Shown: positions 18,054-26,879 of the stretch, piece by piece | Layout of the letters: every line of letters begins with the position of its first letter | Numbering within the stretch: position 1 is the stretch's first letter | NCBI RefSeq assembly: GCF_005144415.1 | Contig: NZ_SWJE01000008.1 | Span: 310,001 to 374,000, forward strand | Source of the DNA: Trinickia terrae | GTDB taxonomy: Bacteria > Pseudomonadota > Gammaproteobacteria > Burkholderiales > Burkholderiaceae | Reading direction: 5' to 3' | DNA length: 64,000 bases | Translations under genes and position numbers: made by a program | Notes under the pieces: generated by a model | The model's input: the letters and a program-made list of their open reading frames with translations, nothing else | Databases searched by the model: none | Told to the model about the DNA's origin: nothing

Positions 18054-18371
18054 TCAGCCCGGCTGAAACGCAATGATCGTCATGCCGACAAGGGCGCATG
18101 CCACGCCGGCGCAGTCCCACGCCGTGGGCTGCACTCCGTCCACCAGCCAGAGCCAGATCAGCGCGACGGAGATGTAGACGCCGCCATAGGCGGCATAGAC
18201 GCGGCCTGCGGCGGACGGGTGCAGCGTCAGAAGCCACGCGAAGACGGCGAGCGACAGCGCCGCCGGAATCAGCAGCACGACGCTCTTTCCCTCCTTGAGC
18301 CATAAGTAGGGGAGATAGCAGCCGACAATTTCGGCGATCGCTGTCGCGACGTACAAAAAGAAGGTCTTCAT
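18054..18371 (-). CDS. ynfA: YnfA family (UPF0060) small membrane protein
   Basis: A 105-aa inner-membrane protein with four hydrophobic helices, the usual length for YnfA. Recognisable stretches are [39 protein letters not shown] and GVQPTAWD. The start at 18369-18371 is the family start; the longer open frame upstream is not homologous sequence. YnfA is an SMR-like small transporter family with reported drug/ion efflux roles. It lies downstream of metE on the same strand, with a hairpin between. Confidence 0.9.
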   Translation of the reverse strand: MKTFFLYVATAIAEIVGCYLPYLWLKEGKSVVLLIPAALSLAVFAWLLTLHPSAAGRVYAAYGGVYISVALIWLWLVDGVQPTAWDCAGVACALVGMTIIAFQPG

Positions 18372-18433
18372 TGCGCGGCAGGGCTGAGATGAAAGGGATA
18401 TTCTTGCATGACGCCGCCCGTCTCGAGTCGCCC

Positions 18434-18469
18434 TGGCGGCGAGTCGTCCGCATGACACCCTCGCCGCCA
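18434..18469. terminator. Hairpin downstream of metE, possible terminator
   Basis: TGGCGGCGAG pairs perfectly with CTCGCCGCCA across a 16-nt loop, starting 18 nt after the metE stop on the minus strand. There is no T-tract after it, so Rho-independent termination is uncertain. It may instead stabilise the 3' end or separate metE from ynfA. Confidence 0.4.
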
Positions 18470-18487
18470 TCAGTCGCAAGGAAGCGC

Positions 18488-20773
18488 CTAGCCGCGCAGT
18501 GTCTTCGCCGCAGCGACCATGTTGGTCAGCGCGGGAATGACCTCTTCCCACTGACGCGTCTTCAAGCCGCAATCAGGATTCACCCATAGACGTTCAGCCG
18601 GAATACGCTCGGCAGCCTTCTTCATCAGCTGAACGATGTGCTCCTGGCTCGGAATGTTCGGCGAATGGATGTCATAGACACCCGGCCCGATCTCGTTCGG
18701 ATACTTGAAGTTGTCGAATGCGTCGAGCAGTTCCATATCCGAGCGCGACGTCTCGATCGTGATCACATCGGCGTCCATGTCGGCGATCGACGCGATGATG
18801 CCGTTGAATTCCGAGTAGCACATGTGCGTGTGAATCTGCGTTTCGTCGCGCACGCCGTTCGCGGTGATGCGAAACGATTCCACGGCCCATTGCAGGTAGT
18901 CGTTCCATTGCGCGCGGCGCAGCGGAAGTCCTTCGCGCAGCGCGGCCTCGTCGATCTGGATCACGCGCACGCCGGCCTTTTCGAGGTCGAGCACTTCGTC
19001 GCGGATCGCGAGCGCCAGCTGGTGGCACGACACCGAACGCGGTTGGTCGTCGCGCACGAACGACCAGTTCAGGATCGTCACGGGGCCGGTCAGCATGCCC
19101 TTCATCGGCTTCGCGGTGAGCGACTGCGCGTACGTGATCCATTCGACCGTCATCGCCTTCGGACGGCTGATGTCGCCGAACAGGATCGGCGGCTTTACGC
19201 AGCGCGAGCCGTACGACTGCACCCAGCCGAGCTGGCTGAACGTGTAGCCGTCGAGCTGCTCGCCGAAATACTCGACCATGTCGTTGCGCTCCGCTTCGCC
19301 GTGCGCGAGCACGTCGAGCCCCAGCGCTTCCTGCTCGCGCACGCTGCGCTCGATCTCCTTGCGCATCGCGGCCTGGTAGCCGGCGTGGTCGAGCGCGCCG
19401 CGCTTGTGCTCGCTGCGCGCGTGACGGATTTCGGCGGTCTGCGGGAAGGAGCCGATCGTCGTGGTCGGATAGGCCGGCAGGTTCAGGATCGCGGATTGCT
19501 TTGGCGCGCGCTGGCCGTAGACGCTTGCGCGCCTGCCTAGCGCCGCGTCGATCTTCGCGGCCGCGGCCTTGACGGCCGGATTGTGGACGCGCGGCGACGT
19601 GCGGCGGCTTTCGATCGCCGCGGCATTCGCCGACAGCTCGGCGGCAACCGATGCACGCCCCTGATTGAGCGCGGACGCGAGCACCTTCAGCTCGTCAAGC
19701 TTCTGCAGCGCGAATGCGAGCCACGAGCGGATCTCCGCGTCGAGCTTCTGTTCGCTCGCGAGGTCGACGGGCACGTGCAGCAGCGAGCACGACGGCGCGA
19801 TCCAGAGCCGGTCGCCCAGCATCTTGGCAAGCGGCTCGAGCCATTCGAGCGCGGCGTCGAGGTCGGTCTTCCAGATGTTGCGGCCGTTGATCGCGCCAAC
19901 CGAGAGCACCCGATCCGCCGGCAGCGCTTGAGCCGCCTTCGCGACTTCGTCGCGCGCATTGATGGCGTCGATGTGCAGGCCATCGACGGGCAGCGAGCAC
20001 GCGAGCGCGAGATTGTCCTGCAGCTGGCCGAAGTACGTCGCGAGCAGCAGCTTGACGCGGCGCGTCTCGAGCGTTTCATACGCCGTCACGAATGCCTGCT
20101 GCCATGCGGGATCGAGCTCGGAGACGAGCGCCGGCTCGTCGATCTGCACCCACTCGACACCCTGCGCCGCGAACGTGTCGAGCAGCGCGCCGTACACCGG
20201 CAGCAGCTTCGGCAGCAGCGCGAGGCGGCCGGAGTCGTCCTTGGCCTTGCCGAGCCACAGGTACGTGACCGGGCCGATGATCACCGGCTTGGCATTCACG
20301 CCGGCCGAGCGGGCTTCGGTCAGCTGCGTCACGAGCCGCGACGGATCGAGCGTAAAGCCCGTCGACGCCGTGAATTCCGGCACGATGTAGTGGTAGTTCG
20401 TATCGAACCACTTGGTCATTTCGCCTGCCGCGACGCCGCCGCAGCACGCGCCGTGCTCTTCGGCAGCTTGCGCGGAACGGCCGCGAGCCACGCGGAAATA
20501 GTTATCGAGCGCATCGCCATGGAAGCCCTGAACGCGCTCGGGCAGGTTGCCGAGCGTGAAGCTCATGTCGAGCACCTGGTCGTAGAACGCGAAGTCGCCG
20601 ACGGGAACTACATCGAGACCTTGCTGATTTTCCCAGTGACGCCGGCGCAGTTGCGCGCCCAGCGCCTTGAGCTCGTCGCGCGAGGACAGGCCTTTCCAGT
20701 AGCTCTCCAGGGCGAATTTCAGTTCGCGTTTGGCGCCGATGCGGGGGAAACCAAGATTGTGCGTAGTGACCAT
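18488..20773 (-). CDS. metE: Cobalamin-independent methionine synthase MetE
   Basis: A 761-aa 5-methyltetrahydropteroyltriglutamate-homocysteine methyltransferase, full length for the family. It starts [20 protein letters not shown] as MetE proteins do. The C-terminal catalytic barrel carries zinc ligands in HTHMCYSEF and in [11 protein letters not shown]. It catalyses the last step of methionine synthesis without B12, in the cytosol. Its start faces metR across 115 nt containing a MetR-type site, and a cobalamin riboswitch/btuB locus follows metR. Regulation by MetR with homocysteine as co-effector is expected from enterobacterial precedent. Confidence 0.97.
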   Translation of the reverse strand: MVTTHNLGFPRIGAKRELKFALESYWKGLSSRDELKALGAQLRRRHWENQQGLDVVPVGDFAFYDQVLDMSFTLGNLPERVQGFHGDALDNYFRVARGRSAQAAEEHGACCGGVAAGEMTKWFDTNYHYIVPEFTASTGFTLDPSRLVTQLTEARSAGVNAKPVIIGPVTYLWLGKAKDDSGRLALLPKLLPVYGALLDTFAAQGVEWVQIDEPALVSELDPAWQQAFVTAYETLETRRVKLLLATYFGQLQDNLALACSLPVDGLHIDAINARDEVAKAAQALPADRVLSVGAINGRNIWKTDLDAALEWLEPLAKMLGDRLWIAPSCSLLHVPVDLASEQKLDAEIRSWLAFALQKLDELKVLASALNQGRASVAAELSANAAAIESRRTSPRVHNPAVKAAAAKIDAALGRRASVYGQRAPKQSAILNLPAYPTTTIGSFPQTAEIRHARSEHKRGALDHAGYQAAMRKEIERSVREQEALGLDVLAHGEAERNDMVEYFGEQLDGYTFSQLGWVQSYGSRCVKPPILFGDISRPKAMTVEWITYAQSLTAKPMKGMLTGPVTILNWSFVRDDQPRSVSCHQLALAIRDEVLDLEKAGVRVIQIDEAALREGLPLRRAQWNDYLQWAVESFRITANGVRDETQIHTHMCYSEFNGIIASIADMDADVITIETSRSDMELLDAFDNFKYPNEIGPGVYDIHSPNIPSQEHIVQLMKKAAERIPAERLWVNPDCGLKTRQWEEVIPALTNMVAAAKTLRG

Positions 20774-20830
20774 TTGGACCTGCAGGAGGGAATGAGAAAT
20801 GACAGGCCCCGATGATAGGTATTTCGGCTC

Positions 20831-20855
20831 ATGAAATAAAATGGCATTATTTCAT
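20831..20855. promoter_or_regulatory. MetR-type operator between metE and metR
   Basis: ATGAAATAA-N7-TTATTTCAT is a perfect 9-bp inverted repeat. It contains the TGAA...TTCA halves of the known MetR consensus and lies 58 nt upstream of metE and 34 nt upstream of metR. A site here would let MetR activate metE and repress itself. Confidence 0.75.
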
Positions 20856-20888
20856 CTATCGATTATATTTGTTCATGGGTAGGGCGCC

Positions 20889-21797
20889 ATGCTGGAACGC
20901 ATTCATCTGGTCATCATTCGCGAGGTCGGCAGGCAGGGTTCGCTCACGGCGGCCGCGGGTGTCCTGAACCTGACGCAGTCGGCGCTGAGCCACACGGTCC
21001 GGAAGATCGAAGATCAGCTGGGCACCCCGATATGGGATCGCGAGGGACGCAGCCTGCGGCTCACCCAGGCCGGGCAATATCTGCTGAAGCTCGCCAACCG
21101 GCTGCTGCCGCAGTTCGAGCTCGCCGAAGAGCGCATGAAGCAGTACGCGCAAGGGCAGCGCGGCACGCTGCGCATCGGCATGGAGTGTCATCCGTGCTAC
21201 CAGTGGCTGCTCAAGGTCGTCTCGCCGTACCTCTCGCGCTGGCCCGATGTCGACGTGGACGTGAAGCAGCGCTTTCAGTTCGGCGGCATCGGCGCGCTCA
21301 TCGGCTACGACATCGATGTGCTCGTCACGCCCGATCCGCTGAACAAGCCCGGCTTGCGCTTCGATCCGGTCTTCGACTACGAGCAGGTGCTCGTCGTCGC
21401 CGAGCAGCACCGCCTCGCGAATGTGCGTTACATCAAGCCGGAGCAGCTCGCGGACGAAATCCTCATCACGTACCCCGTCGAAACCGACCGGCTCGACATC
21501 TACAACCAGTTCCTCACGCCGGCCGGCATCGTGCCGAAGCGGCACAAGGTGATCGAGACGACCGACATCATGCTGCAAATGGTGGCGAGCGGCCGGGGCG
21601 TGACTGCGCTGCCGCGCTGGCTCGCCGACGAATACGCCGACCGGATCGCGGTGACGCCGGTCAAGCTCGGCAAGAACGGCATCGCCAAGCAGATTTTTCT
21701 GGGCATGCGTGACGCGGATGCTTCAATCGATTATCTGTCGGCATTCGTCGAGCTCGCGCGCCAGTCGGCCGGGAAAGCGCCGAAGATGCGCCGATAG
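20889..21797 (+). CDS. metR: LysR-family methionine regulator MetR
   Basis: A 302-aa LysR-type regulator. The helix-turn-helix region GSLTAAAGVLNLTQSALSHT and IEDQLGTPIWDREGRSLRLT fits MetR, as does GMECHPCYQWL in the effector domain. It is divergent from metE with a MetR-type palindrome between them. It probably activates metE in response to homocysteine. The assignment rests on both sequence and position. Confidence 0.93.
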   Translation: MLERIHLVIIREVGRQGSLTAAAGVLNLTQSALSHTVRKIEDQLGTPIWDREGRSLRLTQAGQYLLKLANRLLPQFELAEERMKQYAQGQRGTLRIGMECHPCYQWLLKVVSPYLSRWPDVDVDVKQRFQFGGIGALIGYDIDVLVTPDPLNKPGLRFDPVFDYEQVLVVAEQHRLANVRYIKPEQLADEILITYPVETDRLDIYNQFLTPAGIVPKRHKVIETTDIMLQMVASGRGVTALPRWLADEYADRIAVTPVKLGKNGIAKQIFLGMRDADASIDYLSAFVELARQSAGKAPKMRR

Positions 21798-21811
21798 CGG
21801 CGTCGAGCCGA

Positions 21812-21840
21812 TTGACTGCGGCCCGCGGGAATCGTTACTC
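21812..21840 (+). promoter_or_regulatory. Possible sigma-70 promoter for riboswitch-btuB transcript
   Basis: TTGACT at 21812-21817, a 17-nt spacer and TTACTC at 21835-21840 precede the riboswitch by about 15 nt. The -10 hexamer is poor, so this is tentative, but position and spacing fit. Confidence 0.35.
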
Positions 21841-21854
21841 TCCCGCCTTGATCG

Positions 21855-22022
21855 ATGGTTCCCGTCACAGGGATCAAAAGGGAACGCAGTAGAAGCATCG
21901 ATGCTTCGAGTCTGCGGCTGCCCCCGCAACTGTAAGCGGCGAGTCCGTGCCACTCATGGCCACTGGGAAACCGGGAAGGCCGGCATCGGGCGGCGACCCG
22001 CGAGCCAGGAGACCTGCCATCG
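21855..22022 (+). promoter_or_regulatory. Cobalamin (B12) riboswitch
   Basis: The untranslated region before btuB has the ordered hallmarks of a cobalamin riboswitch. These are GGTTCCCGTCACAGGGAT with AAAAGGGAACGCAG, then CTGCGGCTGCCCCCGC followed by AACTGTAAGCGG. After them come a CCACTGGG/CCGGGAAGGCCGGC arm and the B12 box GAGCCAGGAGACCTGCC near the 3' end. About 107 nt separate it from the btuB ATG. It should repress btuB when adenosylcobalamin is abundant. Confidence 0.93.
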
Positions 22023-22128
22023 ACCCGAGGTCCAAGCAGCCGCGCCGGGCGGGGTGTCCCGATGCGCCAGCGCATCGCATGATGCGGTTGCGTGTTGCAA
22101 GGACAGTTCCGGCCTCAGGATCTGTCGC

Positions 22129-24102
22129 ATGTCCACCACTATGAAAACGGCCCTCTTTCAGGGGGCTTTCCGTCGTCGCGCCACCGGCGTCTACTCTGTT
22201 CTTGCCGTCTCGCTCGGCGCGCAGATCGCCCACGCCGCGGACGATTCGATGTCCGCACAACCTTCGCAGCCTGCCGCCGAGACCACGCTGCCGGGCATCG
22301 TCGTCACCGCCGATACCCAGCATCTGCCGCAATCGTTCGATCAACGGTATGCGACGACGCAAGTGCTCACGCGCCAGGATCTCGACCGCCTGTCTCCCGC
22401 CGATCCCAGCATCACGCAGGCCCTGGCGACGCTTCCGGGCGTCACCGTTTCGCAGAACGGCGGCCCGGGTGCGGCGACTTCGGTCAGCATCCGGGGCTCG
22501 TCGGCGCAGCAGGCCGCCGTGTTCATCGATGGCATCCGCGTCGGCTCCGCCACGACAGGCATCGCCGAGTGGCAGGATCTTCCGGCCTCGGCCTTCGGCC
22601 GCGTCGAGGTGATCTCGGGGCCTGCCGCCGCCTCGTTCGGCGCGGACGCGGTGGGCGGCGTGGTGCAGCTGTTCACGCGCCATGCGTCGAATCAGCCGAA
22701 CCAGACCACGGTCTCCTTCGGCGGCGGCTCGAACAAGACCTTCGAGACGCAGGTCCGCACCTCGGGCGCCATGCCCTCGACGGGGCCGCTTTCCGTGCTC
22801 GGCGGGCTCACGTATTCGTTCGGATTGCGCGACTACAACACGGCTGGAATCGATGCGACCCAGCCGGTGCTGGCATGGCACGAGGATGGCCGCAACCCCT
22901 ATCACGCGCAGGACGTCGATGCGCGGCTCGGCTACGCGCACGGCGACTGGTCGATTTCGACGTTCGCGCTTTACCATCGGTCCAATCTTTCGTACGACAA
23001 CGCCGGCGGCGGCGACTGGCAGCTCGATCATCAATTGACGACGGGCGTGGCGTTTCATTGGGACATCACGCCGGACACTCGATTCGACCAATCGGTCGGC
23101 TATGCGAACGACCGCCAGTTCTACTACGCCGCCGACCCAACCATCCCGACCGATCAAATCGACTCGACGCGCTTCGGCACATCGACTTCGCTGACCCATC
23201 AGGAACGCGGGTTCAAGCTGTTCGGTCTGCCGCTATCGGGCGAGACGAAGCTCGCGTACGACTTCTCGCGCGAGCAGGCCTTCCTGCCGGTCGACATTCC
23301 CGCAGGCGTGCCGGCGCGCAACGATTCGGCAGTGTCGCTCCATCAGTCGGCTACGCTCGGCGGGTTCACGATGTTCCTCGCAGGGCGCCACGAGATTGTT
23401 CAGGGGCAGACGGTCAACACGGGCAACGTCGCGCTGTCTTATGCGATCACGCCGGTCTACACGGCGCGGCTCTCGTATGGCAACGCGTTCCGCCTGCCGA
23501 CGTTCAACGACCTCTACTATCCGCAATTCGGCAACCCGAACCTGCTGCCCGAGCGCAGCGATACGGTCGAGGCGGCGCTCGATGCATCCACCTCGCTCGG
23601 CACGTTTTCCGCTGCGGTTTACGACACGCGTGTGCACGATCTGATTGCGTACAATGCCGCGACGTTCGCGCCGGACAACATCGGCCGGGCTCACATCCAA
23701 GGCATCGACCTCTCGTACAAGGGCGCGCTCGCCAAGACCACGTCCGTCAGTCTTGCCGTGGGCATCCTGAATCCGCAGGACGTCACCGACGGGACCTGGC
23801 TCAATCGCCGTCCGCGCCAGACGGCCAGCCTGAGCGTCGATCACACGTGGGACGAGTTTCATCTGCACGCGCTCAGCACCGGCGTTTCCGTGCTGTACAA
23901 CGGATCGACCTTCGACGACCAGCTCAACACGATTTATCTCCCGTCCTATACGACGGTCAGCCTGCGCGCCTCGTACAAGGTCAATTCGCATCTGACCGTT
24001 TCCGCGAACCTGGTGAACCTCTTCGACCGGCAGTACGTGACCGCATACGGATACAACTCGTTGAGCCGCACGGCATTCGGCAAGATTGCCTACATGTTCT
24101 AG
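22129..24102 (+). CDS. btuB: TonB-dependent vitamin B12 receptor BtuB
   Basis: A 657-aa outer-membrane receptor. The signal peptide ends near QIAHA-ADD, then a TonB box-like ETTLPGIVVTAD. The plug domain includes LATLPGVTVSQNGGPG and VEVISGPAAASFGADAVGGV. A 22-strand barrel ends in the C-terminal aromatic residue (IAYMF). The ATG at 22129 has AGGA eight bases upstream; the open frame further upstream runs through the riboswitch and is not coding. The cobalamin riboswitch identifies the substrate as B12. No btuCDF genes are seen in the window. Confidence 0.93.
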   Translation: MSTTMKTALFQGAFRRRATGVYSVLAVSLGAQIAHAADDSMSAQPSQPAAETTLPGIVVTADTQHLPQSFDQRYATTQVLTRQDLDRLSPADPSITQALATLPGVTVSQNGGPGAATSVSIRGSSAQQAAVFIDGIRVGSATTGIAEWQDLPASAFGRVEVISGPAAASFGADAVGGVVQLFTRHASNQPNQTTVSFGGGSNKTFETQVRTSGAMPSTGPLSVLGGLTYSFGLRDYNTAGIDATQPVLAWHEDGRNPYHAQDVDARLGYAHGDWSISTFALYHRSNLSYDNAGGGDWQLDHQLTTGVAFHWDITPDTRFDQSVGYANDRQFYYAADPTIPTDQIDSTRFGTSTSLTHQERGFKLFGLPLSGETKLAYDFSREQAFLPVDIPAGVPARNDSAVSLHQSATLGGFTMFLAGRHEIVQGQTVNTGNVALSYAITPVYTARLSYGNAFRLPTFNDLYYPQFGNPNLLPERSDTVEAALDASTSLGTFSAAVYDTRVHDLIAYNAATFAPDNIGRAHIQGIDLSYKGALAKTTSVSLAVGILNPQDVTDGTWLNRRPRQTASLSVDHTWDEFHLHALSTGVSVLYNGSTFDDQLNTIYLPSYTTVSLRASYKVNSHLTVSANLVNLFDRQYVTAYGYNSLSRTAFGKIAYMF

Positions 24103-24170
24103 GCGGCTGACGGCCCTGTTGTTCTGTCTTGATAGACTTGCGCTTCCAGAAAGAAAAACGGGGATAAGGC

Positions 24171-25016
24171 GTGAGCCTCGAGGAATACTACCGGCGGCTG
24201 GAGCTGCCGGGCACGGCGTCACCGGCAGACGTCAAACGTGCTTACCGGCGGCTGCGGGCCAAGTACCATCCGGATCACAACAAGGGGCGCGAGAAGACGG
24301 TCGAGCCGGCGTTCAAGCGCATTCAAGAGGCGTTCGAGATCCTGACCGGCAAGCGCAAGCCGCCGGAGCCCAGCCCGGCGGCGGCATCGGCAGCGGGCCG
24401 CGGCAAGGACGCCTCGTCACGCGAGCGGCGCAGCCCGCCGATGCGCGGGGCGAACTACCTGATCGAGCTCTTCGTGCCGGCCGAAGTCGCGATCCATGGC
24501 GGCGAGGTCGAAGCGAGCTACCCGGTGACGGGACCGCATAACCAAACCGGAAAAGTGACGATTCCCGCGGGTGCGTGGGATGGCCAGCGTCTGGTCGTCG
24601 AAGGCCGCGGCCATTCCGGGCCGAGTGGCGGCCCGCGCGGCGACGCGATTTTCACGGTGGTGATCGTATGCGGCCCAGCCTTTCGCCGCAACGGGCTGAA
24701 TCTCACCTGCGAGACACAGGTCGATTTCGTGACGGCCATGCTCGGCGGCAACATCGAAGCGCAGGTCCTGGGCCGCGCGCTCCAGGTGCCGATTCCGCCG
24801 AACACGCATGCGGGCAGCACGATCCGTCTGCCCCAGCAGGGGCTCGCGGACCGCAACGGCGCGCGCGGCGACCTGACGCTGCAACTGGTGCTCGTGATGC
24901 CGGCCGGAGCGTCGTATCTGACCGATGGCGAGCGAGAACGGATAAGAGAGATGTTTGCGGATGCGGAGCGGCGTGCGATGAAGGCGATTCCTGCGCGTTC
25001 GCAAGTCCAATCCTGA
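24171..25016 (+). CDS. CbpA-like DnaJ-class co-chaperone
   Basis: A 281-aa type II (zinc-finger-less) J-domain protein. The J domain spans residues 1-65 with the invariant HPD at 33-35 (KYHPDHN). A linker rich in Pro/Ala follows, then the DnaJ C-terminal substrate-binding region (LFVPAEVAIHGGEV, then VTIPAGAWDGQRLVVEGRGH). There is no CxxCxGxG zinc domain. The start is GTG with AAGG closely upstream. It probably works with DnaK, possibly as a nucleoid-associated CbpA homologue; no CbpM partner is adjacent. Confidence 0.87.
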   Translation: MSLEEYYRRLELPGTASPADVKRAYRRLRAKYHPDHNKGREKTVEPAFKRIQEAFEILTGKRKPPEPSPAAASAAGRGKDASSRERRSPPMRGANYLIELFVPAEVAIHGGEVEASYPVTGPHNQTGKVTIPAGAWDGQRLVVEGRGHSGPSGGPRGDAIFTVVIVCGPAFRRNGLNLTCETQVDFVTAMLGGNIEAQVLGRALQVPIPPNTHAGSTIRLPQQGLADRNGARGDLTLQLVLVMPAGASYLTDGERERIREMFADAERRAMKAIPARSQVQS

Positions 25017-25256
25017 GTGCATTGCGTTTGCGCCTGAGGACGGGACAATCGGCGCACGCATTTCAATGCGGAAACAGGCCAAAAAAAGACACTCCAACCA
25101 AATTGAAAGCAGATCGTAGGATTCATTGTCCATTCTGTCTGACTGGACGCAGATTTTTATAGATGCAAGCCGCGTCGCGCCAAAGCCTCAATTTGGCAAA
25201 ACGTTGAAGTCGTCGAATCCGGGCAATCCCAGCTGTTTAAACCAACAGGGGGTGAA

Positions 25257-26861
25257 ATGCTGGGTAAAGACCAACACAGACCGCTCATTTGGGAGGAGCG
25301 GACGGCAAATTCCGGCGAACGAGCTGCAATTCTCTGGTGGCTCGTCGTGCTGGCGAATGTCGTCGGCGCAGGGACCCTGATTGCGCTCACCTACGTGCCG
25401 CCTGGGCAAATCACTCAATACCATCTGGCTTTCCAGAGTCTAGCGACCCGCTTTTCGATTTTCGATATTTTTCCCGCATTGCCTGGTCGCGGCGTATCGG
25501 GAGGCCATGCATTCGGTTGGTTCGTCAAATTGCCGTGGCCGAATGAGCCGATATCAAGCGAGGACGTCGGAACAGCGGTGATGCTTGGCGGTTTGGCAAC
25601 CTTCCTCGTCACGGCGCCGTTCATTCACTTCCTCAGTCACGGCTGGTACGCGCGGTTCGACGAATTCAGGAACAGTCTGAAGGACGGTGCGCTGTTCGCG
25701 TACCTGCGACGCTTCTGGTCGGCACGGCTCCTCGACGCGGTGGCGGACTATCGGCTCGAGGAAAAGATCAAAAAGATCAAGGAGGGCGCGCAGGACATCC
25801 CAAAGAAAGAGTCGCTGATTGACCGGCCGGACATATGGACGGGTCTCGAGGACGAATCCCGGCGGTACATCGGAAATGTGTTCGCGCGCATCTACAACGA
25901 ACAATACGGGCTTCGCGCGTTCGTGCCGCCGTTCTTGTTCATCATGGTAATCACCTATGTCAACGCGGCTGCGCTCGCCTTGATCAACAAGTGCGCCGCC
26001 GGAATCCAGACCTGCCCGGGCTATTTCTTCGGGGCCCCCGAGATTATCGTCATCAGCGCCATTTCGGGCGCGTATATGTTCACCGTCGCAGACTCCGTGA
26101 TGGCGATACGGCGCAGATCCTTGAATGTCTCGGACATGTATTGGTACGGGTTGCGCGAGTTTTTAGCGGTGCCGATCGCCATCTACTTCTCCAGCACCTT
26201 GCCCGAATCAGTGCGAGGCGGGGCGGGCAATTACGTGGCCGCCAGCATGAGCTTCGTCGTGGCCTTGCTTCCAATCGATGTTCTTTTCAAGCAGTTGAGA
26301 AGGAAGGCTTATACGGTTTTGAGCGTCAACCCGCAAGAAGAGGAAGGCGATCAACTGCTTGTGCTCACCGGCATGACGTCGCCTGTCGTCGCGCTGTTCC
26401 TGTCGGAGGGGGTGTATTCGGTCGAGCAGGTCGCGTGCGTGGACCCGGTGTTGCTGGCCATCCGCACGGGGCTGCCCTTTCGTCTCATCACCCGATTTGG
26501 CGCCCAGGCGATCGTGCGGCGGCATTTCGGAGAAAGCACGAAGGATTTGGCGGCACTCGGCTTCGGCGACGCCTCCGCGTTTTTCGATCTTGCCGGGCTG
26601 CGGGCAACCTGCTCTTGCTACGCGGACATATGCGCGGGTATCCGCAATTGCGTGGACAAAGGGCAAGACAAAATCCCGCTCGCCCTGATCGAAATGAAGA
26701 TTCGCCATATCGCGTGCGAGGAGTACACGCAAATGCTGGGGAAACTGAGTCCCCTTGCTCCCGTGGAGCACGAGCGAGCCGGGGTATTCGAGCGAAGGTG
26801 CAGCAAGACGCCGTCTTGTGAGGCGGCAAGTAACTTTCAGAGAGCATCGGCCGCCATTTGA
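25257..26861 (+). CDS. Multi-pass membrane protein of unknown function
   Basis: A 534-aa protein not recognised as a named family. Hydrophobic helices lie near residues 23-47, 106-129, 221-243, 262-283, 300-314 and 325-344. A charged coiled-coil-like stretch (EEKIKKIKEGAQDIPKKE) lies around 168-185. The soluble C-terminal part (about 365-450) contains GMTSPVVALFLSEGVYSVEQ and GLPFRLITRFG, resembling a helix-hairpin-helix or SAM-like fold. GGGGTGAA precedes the ATG. It ends 18 nt before the phosphoesterase gene, so the three genes to 28384 look like one operon. Confidence 0.72.
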   Translation: MLGKDQHRPLIWEERTANSGERAAILWWLVVLANVVGAGTLIALTYVPPGQITQYHLAFQSLATRFSIFDIFPALPGRGVSGGHAFGWFVKLPWPNEPISSEDVGTAVMLGGLATFLVTAPFIHFLSHGWYARFDEFRNSLKDGALFAYLRRFWSARLLDAVADYRLEEKIKKIKEGAQDIPKKESLIDRPDIWTGLEDESRRYIGNVFARIYNEQYGLRAFVPPFLFIMVITYVNAAALALINKCAAGIQTCPGYFFGAPEIIVISAISGAYMFTVADSVMAIRRRSLNVSDMYWYGLREFLAVPIAIYFSSTLPESVRGGAGNYVAASMSFVVALLPIDVLFKQLRRKAYTVLSVNPQEEEGDQLLVLTGMTSPVVALFLSEGVYSVEQVACVDPVLLAIRTGLPFRLITRFGAQAIVRRHFGESTKDLAALGFGDASAFFDLAGLRATCSCYADICAGIRNCVDKGQDKIPLALIEMKIRHIACEEYTQMLGKLSPLAPVEHERAGVFERRCSKTPSCEAASNFQRASAAI

Positions 26862-26879
26862 ACGGCAAAGGGAGCCTTA

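Noticed and set aside
21709-22128. Upstream extension of the BtuB frame
   Set aside because: It overlaps metR and runs through the cobalamin riboswitch; signal peptide and ribosome binding site place the start at 22129.
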